This document shows positions 12,501-22,960 of a stretch of 64,000 bases of DNA, one piece after another. The position numbers and the translations under genes were made by a program. Numbering within the stretch: the stretch's first letter is position 1; each line of letters starts with the position of its first letter. The notes under the pieces were generated by a model. The model saw only the letters and a list, made by a program, of their open reading frames with translations. It was not told the origin of the DNA and searched no databases. This stretch comes from Siphonodentalium dalli (taxonomy: Eukaryota > Mollusca > Scaphopoda > Gadilida > Siphonodentaliidae): assembly GCA_032622095.1 (NCBI GenBank), contig CP136061.1, positions 123,268,754-123,332,753 on the forward strand, written 5' to 3'.

Positions 12501-15500
12501 CTACAACTCGGGACAGTTAAAAGAAAAAACTTACAAAACTTGTCCATTAAATTAGGTCTGGACTTCGCCAAAGTTGTTTTGTAAATCTCGCTATAAACTA
12601 GGGACTCGTTGTAGATCCTCTATCAACATATTTTGATCCCCGGAATGTGACCATGATATGACAAAAGCGAGTATAATTTCAGACCTCCACAAGGCTTCAT
12701 GTCACATAATTCAGGTCTCATGATTTCTGATTCTTCATAGAACCTCTTCTATAAGTCATTGTTATCTCACCATATTGATAGAGGTTTATCCCAAATGTTT
12801 TAATTGTAATAGGTCTATTTATTGACCAAATGTTTTTAATTGTAATAGGTCTATTTATTGACACCATAGGTTTTACTGTTTTATGTCATTACAGTTGTGG
12901 ACTAAAATCCATGACTTATTTTCTAACTGCACTATTTTATGAGGATACAGAGTTAATTTAGTGTTACTAAACATACATATGCTTCAGTTTGGTATGTTTC
13001 CACTATTACATTTACTTTCTGTTATTCCAGGTGAAGAATTTGAAACAGTTCAGATGGAGGTGTATAAACTGCTGAAAGAAAGGATAGTAGTTGGACATGC
13101 ATTGAAGAATGACTTTAGGGTGAGTACTTCTCATTTTAGTTTATTCTTTTCCAGAATTGATAATGAGTTAATTATGTCCATATATGTACTCAGATCTCAG
13201 TGGAATATCTCTGGTATGTCAATTTAAAACTCACATTGTTCATATCATGAATAAAGCTTGGGCCAAAATTTAAATTAAGTTTGTTTTCCCTAACCCTACC
13301 TACCCTAAAAAAAACATCCTACTCCAAATACTTTATTGGCTTCCCAGGAATTTGTTTTTATTATCAATTTAGATCATAAACACATGAATGGATTAACTTT
13401 TTCTTGAACATGGCTTCAAAGATATACTTTTTTGTGATACTTAGATAAAAAATTTCAATCTCCACAATTATTAAACATATCCTTTCCAGTGATTACTTGT
13501 AATTGAAAATGAAAAAATTACCTACCTACCTACTCATTCTTGCAAATTTGTGTAGGGTCAGGGAAAACAAAAGATAATTTTAAATGTCGCCTTGTTCAAT
13601 ATATTTTAATGGTGCCTTTATCATCTGGCCAAACGGCTATCTGTCAATAATATAAACTTTATTTCTGTGTTATAATAATATCAGCAGATATCCAGCTGTG
13701 ATATACCTAGAAAATCCTGTAAAAAAAATATTCTTCAGTATATAGAAACCCAAAGATCATGGATAGCATATTTTCACAGATATTAGATTGCCAGGTCAAG
13801 AACATTTCTGAAAATTTTACTCGCACTGTCAATGACACCGTGCTACATTCCAAAAAAAATCTTTGATCAGTGGCTGATGCTGGTGAAGTTAGCAGCCCCC
13901 TGCAATCAGAATGCATGATTCAGCGACAAATATTCAACTTGAATTACAATATCAAAGAATTTATTAATACTTGTACTTTTTATTGAGATTCCGATGTCTA
14001 AATTATAAGTTTTGAGTTGAGTCTAATTTTGTGATATCTGTTATTGATTGTAGGTGATGTATTTTGATCATCCTAAGAAGAACACAAGAGACACATCGAT
14101 GTATAAACCATTCCGCCAGCTTTTTGATGGCAGAAAACCATCGCTAAAAAAACTTGCAGCTAAAGTTCTGAGCGTCTCTGTTCAGGAGGGTGAACATGAC
14201 TCGGTAAGTACTCTGTTGTTTTTACAGTTGAATTCTTTATAAGCTACAGTAATGCTCTAAGTAATCGACTCCTTAACCACAGCAGAATTATTTTCAGGAT
14301 TTAGTCGGAAATATGGCTTGTTGCCATTCAAACACATAATATATTAACAAAATATTAATATTCAGCTGTTTCAATTTACATTCGTTGTTATCCCCTGCAA
14401 ACAAAATTGTTGGGGATATAGGAATGATGGGCTCCATCCATCCGTGAATCTGTCTGTCCGTGAGTCCGTAACAGCTTTGAAGCTCTATATATCTTGGTCA
14501 TCGTCAGTCGGACTTTAATAATCTAGGGTTTGCCGAGGAACCAACATGGGGGGAAGAGTATTGACAAACAGCGGGTTTCATCCATTGATTTTTCCGGTGT
14601 TACCAGTGGAGTTACGGCCCTTATTGAGTAATGGGACTTTCCGTGAAAATGGATTTTACTCTTTACATGACTAAATCCTTCAGCATACCCTATGGGCCAA
14701 ATCTCTTATTCGATTGTCACCAAACTTCATATGGATCTTTAGGGTGGCCTCTAGATTTCCCCAAATTTGTTTTGCCATCACGATTGCTTTCAAATCTCTG
14801 CCCAATGTTAGCATTTTCATTTTGTCTTAGTTAACCTTAGTTTGTTTTTCATGATTTTTGTTTGTGGGGCTTGATAACAGATATGAACCGATTTCCATTT
14901 TTTTTTTAATTCATGCAGGTTTTATTCAGTCATCATAGGCCAGACTAAGACATGTTTCGAAATTAAGCGACATCAGAAAATTTATAAACCTTGGTTGGGG
15001 ATACTCTGGGCGGTGGACTTTTTTTATTTCCACAATTACATTGCCCAAAGCAGTATAAATTAGGTCTCAAGCCAGGAGTATCAGAATTTGTCTAGATTGA
15101 TCTCGAAAAAAATATATAAAACAGGCTGGAGCCAGTGGATTGGCTGAGAATATGACAGGTGTCTAACCTTTTTTGGATTCTCCCACCCAGTTATAAGATT
15201 ATATATTGGAATGGTCTATTTATTAATTTGGAGGGGTGTTCAGGATAAATTAGCAGACGACAGTCAGACGAAAAGATTCCTATTCATTAGTGGAGAATGT
15301 TCCGCTAATAAGCTCAACAAATCTTATTATTTCCTAGTTAATGAATCATTGATAAACCAAACTATTCTCATATGTTTTTATACGCCCTTTTGAAAAAAAG
15401 GCCGTATTATAGTATTGGTCCGTCCGTCCGGGCGTCCGTTAACCTGTTGTCCGGATGATAACTTTAGTTAGAGTGAACCAAAATTAGTAAAATTTGGAAT

Positions 15501-16077
15501 GTGGGTTTATTAGCCGAAAAATAAGTTCAAGTTCGAATTTGGGTTCCGCCCGCCAATTTTCACCGGAGTTATGCCCCTTATTTGACATTTTTTTACTTAG
15601 AAAATCCTTGAAATTTGTTGTCCGGATGATAACTTTAGTATAGTTTATCGGAATGAATCCAAATTTGGTATATTACTTTCTCCCACCAAAACACAGGTCA
15701 AGTTCGAACTTGGGTTCTGTCCGACCATTTTTGGCAGAGTTATGCCCCTTTTTCTTATATTTTTTGGTTTCCGGATGATAACTCGATTTTGAAATGTTTA
15801 TACGCAAAATCCGTTTGTATTTTCCAAGCATGTTCAAATAGCAATGCTCGGCATGTTTCGGAGGCATAAAATATAACATGCTACTGTGCTATATCTCCTA
15901 TATATATTCTCATATTACCCTCTATTGATTCAGGTTCAAGACGCACAGGCTGCAATGAGGTTATATGGTATGCATCGCAAACAGTGGGAGAAAGAGGTCG
16001 ATGCTAGTAGATTCACAAAGAAGCAGGTCAAACAGAAGAAAGCGGCTGCTCCGACTGCTGTGGCAAAAACAAGATGA
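9416..16077 (+). CDS. REXO4: RNA exonuclease 4-like protein (DEDDh 3'-5' exonuclease), 5' end missing
   Basis: Six exons (9416-9570, 10808-10927, 11588-11781, 13031-13119, 14054-14203, 15934-16077) join in frame through AG/GT junctions to give 283 residues ending in TGA. The order is a lysine-rich segment, a WFDDVD motif, then one exonuclease domain. ExoI is MDCEMVGVG (Asp codon 11610, Glu codon 11616). ExoII is VGHALKND. ExoIII is [15 protein letters not shown], across the exon 5/6 junction. The phrases [20 protein letters not shown] and [10 protein letters not shown] are characteristic of the REXO4 branch of the family. Known family role: nuclear/nucleolar RNA exonuclease linked to rRNA processing. 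All DEDDh residues are present, so I infer an active enzyme. The human protein is about 420 residues, so roughly 140 basic N-terminal residues should lie in upstream exons I could not find; the first visible exon opens in phase 0 after an acceptor. ISG20-like paralogues are the alternative, but WFDDVD favours REXO4. Confidence 0.93.
9605..9783. mobile_element. palindromic MITE family 1 (TA duplication, CAGTAATGCCC ends)
   Basis: Inside the first visible REXO4 intron. Flanked by TA on both sides. Ends CAGTAATACCCTAAATAATC and complement. The whole unit is a near-perfect hairpin through CAGAATTATGG, GGCTTGTTGCCATTCAT and GGAAAGCTCT. TA plus CAGT ends fit the Tc1/mariner superfamily (non-autonomous). 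Confidence 0.8.
9831..10172. mobile_element. piggyBac-type MITE (TTAA, CCCTTTCATGA ends), expanded copy
   Basis: TTAA at 9827-9830 and 10173-10176 flank CCCTTTCATGATAGGAGC ... CAGTCATGGAAGGG. Inside, GTGCATTCTCTTATATATG...TATATAAGAGAATGCACTGG hairpin units occur three times, one more than in most copies. TTAA with CCC ends is the signature of the piggyBac superfamily. Confidence 0.75.
10283..10492. mobile_element. piggyBac-type MITE, diverged copy
   Basis: CTTCCATGACTAGAGCTTCC at the left and CCATCATGAAAGG-TTAA at the right, with TCTTATATATAAGAGAATA units between. The left TTAA is lost. Confidence 0.65.
10808..10927 (+). CDS. REXO4: REXO4-like exon B with WFDDVD motif
   Basis: Acceptor CTATCAG is followed by [18 protein letters not shown] and the exon ends at donor GTGAGT. 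The acidic WFDDVD motif precedes the nuclease domain in vertebrate REXO4 and is the best single argument for this orthology. The phase (two bases carried out) matches exon C. Confidence 0.85.
10928..11587 (+). other. REXO4-like intron between exons B and C
   Basis: AT-rich intron with GTGAGT donor and TTTTAG acceptor; no repeat family of the window recognised. Confidence 0.6.
11588..11781 (+). CDS. REXO4: REXO4-like exon C, ExoI motif
   Basis: Acceptor TTTTAG, donor GTGAGT. Encodes [18 protein letters not shown] and continues to [11 protein letters not shown]. It carries the first two metal-binding acidic residues of the DEDDh site (MDCEM) and the ARVSIVN beta strand that follows it. Confidence 0.93.
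12478..12645. repeat. inverted repeat in the intron after exon C
   Basis: GGATCAAGTAAT...ATCTACAACTCGGGACAGTT faces AACTAGGGACTCGTTGTAGA...TTTTGATCC. Arms of about 45 bp are imperfect. A direct 35 bp duplication (ATTGTAATAGGTCTATTTAT) follows at 12790-12861. Confidence 0.45.
13031..13119 (+). CDS. REXO4: REXO4-like exon D, ExoII motif
   Basis: Acceptor TATTCCAG, donor GTGAGT. Encodes [20 protein letters not shown] and then [18 protein letters not shown] is the ExoII motif with its catalytic Asp. The exon closes in phase 0, matching exon E. Confidence 0.92.
13261..13591. mobile_element. Harbinger-like small TIR element in the intron after exon D
   Basis: TTG at 13258-13260 and 13592-13594 flank inverted ends (GGCCAAAATTTAAATTA.. 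and GGCGACATTTAAAATTA.. read inward) that continue into TTTGTTTTCCCTAACCC. It shares GGCC starts, a 3 bp duplication and internal CCTACCTACCT runs with the element at 58526-59365. Confidence 0.55.
14054..14203 (+). CDS. REXO4: REXO4-like exon E, DHPKK and ExoIII histidine
   Basis: Acceptor GATTGTAG, donor GTAAGT. Begins [14 protein letters not shown], continues [20 protein letters not shown] and ends [10 protein letters not shown]. The His of EHDS is the h of the DEDDh site. Confidence 0.92.
14247..14330 (+). mobile_element. MITE family 1, left half only
   Basis: Starts TA-CAGTAATGCTCTAAGTAA and runs through CAGAATTATTTTCAGG to GGCTTGTTGCCATTC, then stops. The right arm is missing. Confidence 0.7.
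14387..15020. repeat. composite of GTCCGT-type repeat fragments in the last REXO4 intron
   Basis: Head TTATCCCCTGCAAACAAA with inverted TTGGGGATATAGG, followed by TCCATCCGTG/GTCTGTCCGTGAG. Then comes a fragment of the first-array unit (TTTTACTCTTTACATGAC, 14652) and an ATATGAACCGATTTCC unit. Tail is GGTTGGGGATACTCTGG. A nested patchwork. Confidence 0.5.
15140..15330 (-). repeat. reverse fragment of the 4490 hairpin family
   Basis: GGATTCTCCCACCCAGTTAT is the complement of the phrase near 4680; GAATGTTCCGCTAATAAGCT resembles its hairpin arm. Confidence 0.4.
15373..15875 (+). repeat. TATACGCCC...GTCCGTCCG repeat with ~165-190 bp units
   Basis: Head TATACGCCCTTTTGAAAAAA and complementary GGCCGTATTATAG, then GTCCGTCCGGGCGTCCG. 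GATGATAACTTTAG recurs at about 15455, 15625 and 15772. The unit phrases AGTTCGAATTTGGGTTCCG and GAGTTATGCCCCTT are shared with 59369-61500. It ends just before the last coding exon. Confidence 0.7.
15934..16077 (+). CDS. REXO4: REXO4-like last exon, ExoIII aspartate and basic tail
   Basis: Acceptor GATTCAG precedes [20 protein letters not shown], which supplies the last catalytic Asp. A Lys/Arg-rich tail follows ([20 protein letters not shown]) and the frame stops at TGA 16075-16077. Confidence 0.92.
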   Translation, partial: VQDAQAAMRLYGMHRKQWEKEVDASRFTKKQVKQKKAAAPTAVAKTR

Positions 16078-16306
16078 AGTCACATGACTCGCATCACTGA
16101 TATCTCTGTCTTCCAACGACAGAAGTGAGGATGGTCTTACCCATGCATGGGGATTACCTCCGTGTTCGGAGCGGTGCCCCCACTAACTGATAATCCCATG
16201 GTATTCGGAGAAAGGTGCAATGCTGACTGGAGCATTGACTGAATGAGTTACATGTCTTTTAGGTCACTTCTTTTTATTTATTGGTTTATAGAGAATTTTG
16301 TTTTAA

Positions 16307-16550
16307 CCCTTCCATGGCTGGAGCTTCCTGCAAATACCATGTGCCAATGCATTCTCTTAAATATGGGAGTCTTCCACAGGGAGCCTCGCATATATAAGAG
16401 AATAAATTGGCCTAACAATATTTACATTGACCTTGTAAGCCAGTGCATTCTCTCGTACTCTTATATATGTGAGGCTCCCTATGGGAGACTCACATATATA
16501 AGAGAATGCACTGGAACATGATCTTTAATGCTGCACCATCATGAAAAGGA
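16307..16550. mobile_element. piggyBac-type MITE in the likely REXO4 3' UTR
   Basis: TTAA-CCCTTCCATGGCTGGAGC at the left and GCACCATCATGAAAAGG at the right, with two TATATAAGAGAAT hairpin units. The right TTAA has decayed to ATAA. Confidence 0.7.
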
Positions 16551-16572
16551 TAAATAGAGTAGGATGACATAA

Positions 16573-16635
16573 AATAAAATTGGTTTTGTTGAAATGTTTT
16601 TTTTTTCAATCTCACAATTGTAGTGCAGAATAAAA
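16573..16635 (+). promoter_or_regulatory. candidate polyadenylation signals of the REXO4-like gene
   Basis: AATAAA hexamers at 16573-16578 and about 16630-16635 are the first canonical ones I see after the stop at 16077. If they are used, the 3' UTR is about 500-570 bases and contains the whole MITE at 16307-16550. Confidence 0.35.
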
Positions 16636-17574
16636 ATGACTACATTGAAGTTAACATGATCAGATCAGTCTAAGAATTACCCTTACCCTATGCATTTTAA
16701 ATATTGCCAAAGTGAGCTCAGAAACCCTCCTGATTGGTATTAAATGGAATTTCCAGGAGGATAATGCAAATTATAGCACAAATAATTTGATGTTACAGCC
16801 TATAAAATGGTCTTAGTGATGATTGATAATTATCATTAATAGTTTTGCTATACACCCAATTAGACTTTGAGGTAATAAAATAAGTTCTTATTCAATAATA
16901 AATAGTAAAAGGATCTATAAACCAAAAAAAAAACGTGGTCTTATCTGGAATAAGGGATCTCCGATACGAATGTTTTATCAGGATATCCGACGTGGATGTA
17001 TCAGGATATTGTAAGCAAACCTGATAATTTGTCAGTTGAATTTTCAACTTTTGGAAACCCTTATGCTTGTTTCTGCAAAATATGTAGGAGATAATATAAG
17101 AATATTTTTGTATCTTACTGCCATAGAGGACTTTCCAGATGGCATGAGATGGAATGCTGACTTACATAATCATGATTATTCCCAAACTTGGGAAAACAAT
17201 TCAGCCTCGGCATACAGATAATATTTGCATGAGATTTGTGTTTCTTCAAGCTTCAACAATACATGATTCTTTCATAGTTGAAATTTCAGTTGACTGTTAT
17301 AAACTTCGATAGAGCTATTTGTTCTTAATGTTTTGTTTTGTCTACTGCCAATATGGCAACATTGATTTGTGTTTGATTTTTTTTAAAACAAATAATGTTC
17401 ATATCTGGTATGATATGAAATCTTTGTTTTATGCAATACAATCTTATAAACTTCTAATGTCACAGCAATGATTTCATTTAAGACATAAATCCTAGTGCCA
17501 TTTATTGGTATACACACATGTGACTTTAGATATTATATGAATCATGTTAATGGTTCTCAAAAACTTAATTCTAG
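16600..17574. other. intergenic, no gene seen
   Basis: AT-rich. Contains two candidate poly(A) hexamers at its left edge and TATCAGGATATCCGA-type scraps at 16977-17010; nothing assignable. Confidence 0.4.
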
Positions 17575-17576
17575 TA

Positions 17577-17789
17577 CAGTAAAGCCCTAAATAATCGACT
17601 CCTTAACCACAGCAGAATTATTGGTAATATTTCACGATTTAATCGGAAATATGGCTTGTTGCCATTCACTGGAAAGCTCTCACTGAGAGCTTTCCGATGA
17701 ATGTCAACAAGCCATATTTCCGATTAAATCGTGAAAAATTACCCATAATTCTGCTGTGGTTAAGGAGTCGATTATTTAGGGCATTACCG
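17577..17789. mobile_element. MITE family 1, full-length copy
   Basis: TA-flanked. Ends CAGTAAAGCCCTAAATAATC / GATTATTTAGGGCATTACCG. About 105 bp arms pair along their whole length around CACTGAGAGC. Confidence 0.85.
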
Positions 17790-18125
17790 TATCTGCTTGT
17801 AATCTATAATAAAATTACTCAGTTCAAACTTCTGTGCAATTTCTTCATCTACCATTAAAAAAATATATTTTTGGATTGGCATGTTGCCACGAAGCATCTA
17901 TCCACAGACGATCTTCAAATTGATTATAGTTATTTTATTATTAGAGCTCATTTCTTCGGATATTAGGCAAACTAGTGACAAGCGTCTCTTGATTCTATGC
18001 AAAATAAGCTTATTAGTAGACAGGTTTGATGTGACTATGCCACACATCACACTTCATTGGCAGACTACAATGTATGTAGCCCTATGGCTGGAAAAGTCCT
18101 CCAATACTAACCAAGCTTGGAAATT

Positions 18126-18525
18126 GACATTTGCAGAATAAGGTCCCCAGAGGATGAATTCAGTGACACTACCCTGCACAGCAGGCTAGCATCACAAAAT
18201 TCACCCTCTGGGGACTTCATTCTGCTTAGTCCTCATCTACTGGGAAGTATCGATAGTTACTTTTAGTTACCTTTTCCCTTCTGTTCAGTTTCTATATCTC
18301 CTAATTAGCAGAAGATAAAATGCATAATCAAGATGACTAATGGGGTAAATATCACCAACTTCAAATGGGGAACTTCAATCTGATCCTAGGTCTCCCATAG
18401 CAATTGAGGCCTAAACAGAATGAGCTTTACAGAGGGTGAAGTTGGTAATGCTAGCCCACTGTGCATGATAGCGTTACTAATTCACCCTCTGGGGACCCCT
18501 TTCTGCATATGTCAGACACACTATA
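18126..18525. mobile_element. foldback element family F (ATTTGCAGAATGAGGTCCCC), copy 1
   Basis: GACATTTGCAGAATAAGGTC at the left faces TTTCTGCATATGTCAGACAC at the right. Each end carries its own inner palindrome (GAGGGTGAATT...AATTCACCCTC). The interior (CTAGGTCTCCCATAG, CTTCCCAG-type) is the complement of copy 2 at 22015-22382. Confidence 0.7.
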
Positions 18526-18529
18526 TCCA

Positions 18530-19385
18530 GACTTGATAGTAACTTCAACTATAATTTGTTGATAACCTCAATACAGGATTCAAGCATGAGTAAATGTCAC
18601 ATATAATATGACTATAAGATGGTGTTTCAGGTATCTTGAAAAAAAATGTTGCATGAACCTTGTTTGGAAGCAAGAATATGGCTGCTCCACTACTGGGTGT
18701 TTTTTCCGCCACACATATAGAACATTATAGCCTGTCAATGCCAAGTCTGAGTTAGCTACCTGAACCTAGCTGTTACCGTCATTTATTATTCAACTTGAAT
18801 CTGAACTGGTATTGGTCTATTGAAGCCAAATAACAAGGCATCACAATTTGACTGCCCCTACCACTGTCATCACAATATTGCTATTTGGTTGGACTTTTCA
18901 ATATTTGTGTAGAGTTATTTAATAAAGTCTGAATTTTTTATAATATACATATATGTGCAATAAATATGGCTGATCTATACTGCAAAATTAATAACAGATA
19001 CTGGTTATTACATGATTGTTGATATGATAAATTGTAATGTAATGTAATGTTGAATTATAAATAAAAGAAATAATAGATTCATAGTTTTGATTACAAATGA
19101 GTTACCTACGTCACCAGCAATTTAATATTGTAAAAACATTTTTTTTTATAGTTTTAATATGTTCATGTTGTTTAAAATATACAAATATTGGTGGTCAAAG
19201 TCAGAGTGGTGAAGAAAATAATTCATAGCATAGTCTATTTTTCTGCTTTCACCTTCTTTTCATATTATTAATACAGAACTATGGAATGAAATACTTCAGT
19301 TTAATTTTATAATTTGAGTAAAAGTTATCCAAAATTCTTGTGATATTAATGGCAGTTCCGATATGTGTCATTTAATTTGGTGGTG
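18530..19385. other. intergenic, no gene seen
   Basis: AT-rich. TAATGTAATGTAATGT at 19037 is a short microsatellite. A C tract of about 14 bases at 19398-19412 follows the interval. Confidence 0.4.
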
Positions 19386-19522
19386 ATGCATACTTTTATC
19401 CCCCCCCCCCCCCTGCATCTACATTTTCTAACCCAAACGATCGTAAACCAGGCTATTTTAATGTTGTGGCCTAAATCAACGAATGGGTCATTGTCATGTA
19501 GCTATAAGCATTTCTAGGTTAA

Positions 19523-19778
19523 CCCTTCCATGACTGGAGCTTACTGAAATTTTGCGAAAACCCTGTGCCAATGCATTCTCTTACATATATGTAAGTCTCC
19601 TATAGGGAGTGTAGCATATATAAGAATATATTGGCCTAATAATATTTACCTTAACCTTGTAAGCCAGTGCATTCTCTTATGTATGCGAGGCTCCCTATGG
19701 GAGACTCGCATATATAAAAAAAATGCACTGGCACAGGATCTTTAATGCTTGACCAGCGCAGTTCCCGTAATGAAAGGG
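19523..19778. mobile_element. piggyBac-type MITE
   Basis: TTAA 19519-19522, then CCCTTCCATGACTGGAGC; right end CCCGTAATGAAAGGG. Two inner hairpin units around CCTTGTAAGCCAGTGC. Confidence 0.75.
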
Positions 19779-19923
19779 TTATGGTCTATCCAGACGTATG
19801 AAAGCCATTTCTATATCCCCCGCCGAACTTTGTTTGCGAGGGAATAACAAGTGCACTTCAATGTTGCCCTGGAAAGGTAGATTTTCACTGCTCAAGGTGT
19901 ATTCATTTTCTCAGGGGTCTTAA

Positions 19924-20126
19924 CCCTTCCATGACTGGAGCTTCCTGAATTTTTGCGAAAACCCTGTGCCAATGCATTCTCTTATATGTGTGAGTCTCCC
20001 TTGAGGACCCTCGCATATGTGAGAGAATATATTGGCCTAACAATATTTACCTTGTAAACCAATGTATTCTCTTATTTATGCGAGGCTCCCTATAGGAGAC
20101 TCGCATATATAAGAGAATGCACTGGG
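19924..20126. mobile_element. piggyBac-type MITE, right end lost
   Basis: TTAA 19920-19923, then CCCTTCCATGACTGGAGC. Both hairpin units are present, but the element stops at AATGCACTGGGTTAAGG without its CATGAAAGGG terminus. Confidence 0.7.
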
Positions 20127-20431
20127 TTAAGGTCTTTCCAGACAATGTGATGGACCGTATTTGAACAGTCTTCTGTCTACATCTACTATATTGAATGTTC
20201 CTTCATCTTCACCATTTATGGCAATCTTCACCATTTATGGCAATGCAAAGGACGCAATCACTCATCCCACCATTCGCAGGCGAGTCGCCACCAACTTATA
20301 TCTAATCTGGCCACTGCATCGCTGACAAACCCCACAATTTTCATGATTCATTTGCCTTCGGCAAGCTATCAGGTACTGATTACACATGCTACCCTATGTC
20401 TCAACTGGCGATTGTATTTGAGTCAGGATTT

Positions 20432-20626
20432 TGTTTTGTTTGTCACACAACGAGCGAGATGGATTCACACCCATCACTGGTCTTAATTCTGTTGTTTTAA
20501 CACACGCTTTTTAAGTACGAGTATTGCTCAACTCAATTGTATCAACAAGAAAGCACTTGTCATAACCATATGATTTAGGACCAATTGGCGTAAATTGTCT
20601 CGCTCGCTGTGTGACAATCAAAACTA
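20432..20626. mobile_element. small TIR element with TTTGTCACACA ends
   Basis: GTTTGTCACACAACGAGCGA (20439) faces TCGCTCGCTGTGTGACAATC (20600). About 27 bp inverted ends enclose about 140 bp with no coding potential. Confidence 0.55.
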
Positions 20627-20720
20627 CGCCAATAAAAATAGAACTAATTTTGGATTCGCCTATCGAAACTGTTCCACAATGAGACATTTGCACCAATACC
20701 ACCAATCAATTTGTTGTATA

Positions 20721-21313
20721 CAGTAGTGCCCTTAAATAATCAACTCCTTAAAGACATATTATGGACTTGTTCAGGCGCGTTAAACTGTTAAGTTAGACTT
20801 TGTTAGTATTGAGGCACTATGCCAACTGGAGGATTGTAGAATCTACTACATCGTCGAAAATCCCAAGCAAATCAACCGTACCACTCCATAGAAAACATCG
20901 TCTGAACAACGCTCAATTGTAAATATTTACTACTCTATTCGGGACGCATCTATCGACAATAAACTAACGAAAACAATTTCGCCATCGAGAGTCAGTGCAT
21001 TTAATTAATATACAAGAATGATGGCGTGTGTTGTCAATTTGGATATAATATTTACAAAAATTATTCCTTTGGAGAAGATTATTCTCCATTTCTATTTGAT
21101 CATCCGACTGGGGTGTTTCACATCACTTTAACCACAGCAGAATTATGGGTAATTTTTCAGGAATTTATTCGGAAATATGGATTGTTGCCATTCATCAGAA
21201 AGCTCTCACAGAGCTTTCCGATGAATGGCAACAAGCCATATATCCGACTAAATCCTGAAAAATTACCCATAACTCTACTGTGGTTAAGGAGTTGATTATT
21301 TAGGGCATTACTG
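20721..21313. mobile_element. MITE family 1 interrupted by a TTAA insertion
   Basis: The left end (CAGTAGTGCCCTTAAATAAT to CTCCTTAA) is at 20721-20751. The family sequence resumes at 21128 (TTAACCACAGCAGAATTATG) and ends at 21313 before TA. Removing 20752-21131 restores the family sequence exactly. Confidence 0.8.
20752..21127. mobile_element. 376 bp insertion at TTAA inside MITE family 1
   Basis: Bounded by TTAA at 20748-20751 and 21128-21131. Starts AGACATATTATGGACTTG and ends TTTCACATCACT. A second copy of the left portion starts after TTAA at 63711 (AGACATATTATTTACTTG) and runs to about 63855, sharing CCATACCACTCCA/CCGTACCACTCCA. No inverted termini are obvious. Confidence 0.75.
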
Positions 21314-21724
21314 TACTTGAAACATATTATGTTCCTTGCATATCTCATGTGATTTAAACGAATGAAATAAACAAATTGAATTGAAAAACTGGGGCATAGC
21401 GTGCATAAACTACCTCACTGTATCAAATTTGGCAGATTTTCCACAAGTGGCATGGAAGGACTCTTACAACGAATCTCCTAAATGAGAATTATGAGCATCA
21501 TTTTATCCAGGATCTTCTGAAATTAGAATGAGGTTATTCAGGATCTTAAATCTTAAAATCTCACAAGCAATGGGATATTATGTTTGTCGAATGCTCTGTT
21601 GTTATTTTTCATCAACATACCGGTAGTGGATGGTATTTAAATTGCTCCAATATTAGAGTGAGATTTCGACCACTCAAGCTTAACCATTTCTTGACTAAAA
21701 ACACATTGGCTAGTAGTTACCTTA

Positions 21725-21935
21725 GGAAATGTTCAGACAATAAGTTTGACCATTGGTGAAATGTTGAACATATCCCACCAATTAATAGGAATCATTCTGC
21801 ATTTGTATTTTAAATTGTTCACCTATCTGTCATCTGATTATGTTCCTGAACATTCTTTTAGTCGAATAATAGATCATTCCAATGTATACTTTATAACAGA
21901 ACGGTAAAATACATTTAGAAAGAAAAGAGTTCAAT
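21725..21935 (+). repeat. copy of the 4490 hairpin family
   Basis: GAAATGTTCAGACAATAAGT, CCCACCAATTAATAGGAATC and TAAAATACATTTAGAAAGAA correspond in order to 4495-4715. Confidence 0.5.
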
Positions 21936-22014
21936 TGATATTGACAGCTCAACTGTTTTCACAGTTGCCATCAGGTGTCTTCTTGGGATGTCAGTAAGGA
22001 TATACATTGAAGCC

Positions 22015-22382
22015 CTGCAAATAGTGTGTCTGACATTTGCAGAATGAGGTCCCCAGAAGGTGAATTTAGTGACGCTATCCTGCATGGCAGGCTAGTGTCA
22101 CCAAATTCACCCTCTGGGAACCTCATTCTGCTTTAGGCCTCAACTGCTATGGGAGACCTAGGGTCAGATTGAAGTTCCCCAGTTGAAGTTGGTGATGTTC
22201 ACCCATTTAGTCACCACGATAGTGCATTTTATCTCTGCAAATTAGGGGATATAGAAACTTCCCAGAAGGGAAAAAGTAACTAAAAACAATGTTAATTTGT
22301 TGAGACTGCAGATACTTCCCATAAGATGAACCAGAATGAGGTCCCCAAGACATCTGCAAATAACACACACTATTTGCAGGCA
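22015..22382. mobile_element. foldback element family F, copy 2
   Basis: CTGCAAATAGTGTGTCTGAC at the left faces ACACACTATTTGCAG at the right. Opposite in orientation to copy 1 inside. The right arm has lost its inner palindrome. Confidence 0.7.
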
Positions 22383-22414
22383 TGGGGAAATAAAAAATTC
22401 TAAATATACTGCTA

Positions 22415-22615
22415 CAGTAATGCCCTAAGTAATCGACTCCTTAACCACAACAGAATTATGGGTAACTTTTCAGGATTTAGTCGGAAATATGGCTTGTTGC
22501 CATTCATCGGAAAGCTCTCCCCGAGAATGGCAACAAGCCATATTTCCAACTATATCCTGAAAAGTTACCCATAATTCTGCTGTGGTTAAGGAGTCAATTA
22601 CTTAGGGCATTACTA
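22415..22615. mobile_element. MITE family 1, near-complete copy
   Basis: TA-flanked. Arms pair from CAGTAATGCCCTAAGTAATC to GGAAAGCTCTC. The loop is shortened (CCCCGAGAATGG), with part of the right arm lost. Confidence 0.8.
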
Positions 22616-22960
22616 TACTTTTTTTGTGGAATTTGTTGTGACGGTGAGGTAACATGATTCATAGATGATATTCAGGGTAACATAATGCTTGTAGCTATGC
22701 GACAATGAAAAATATAACTTTATTAAATTGAGAAATATTATCAAAAGATTGTCTTGGGATACATAGATTGGAATCTGCAGGGTAAACTTGTGGATATCTC
22801 AATCACAATCCATTTAAAGGGACCCAATGCCTTAGCAGTGGATAAAAGTCTAAAAACATCACCAAAAAGAAGCAGAACATGGAGAAATAGATCAACTTTT
22901 TTCTTATATTTGTTAATAATAGTTCTCCAATAACAAAATTGTATGTTGATACCCTAGTTA

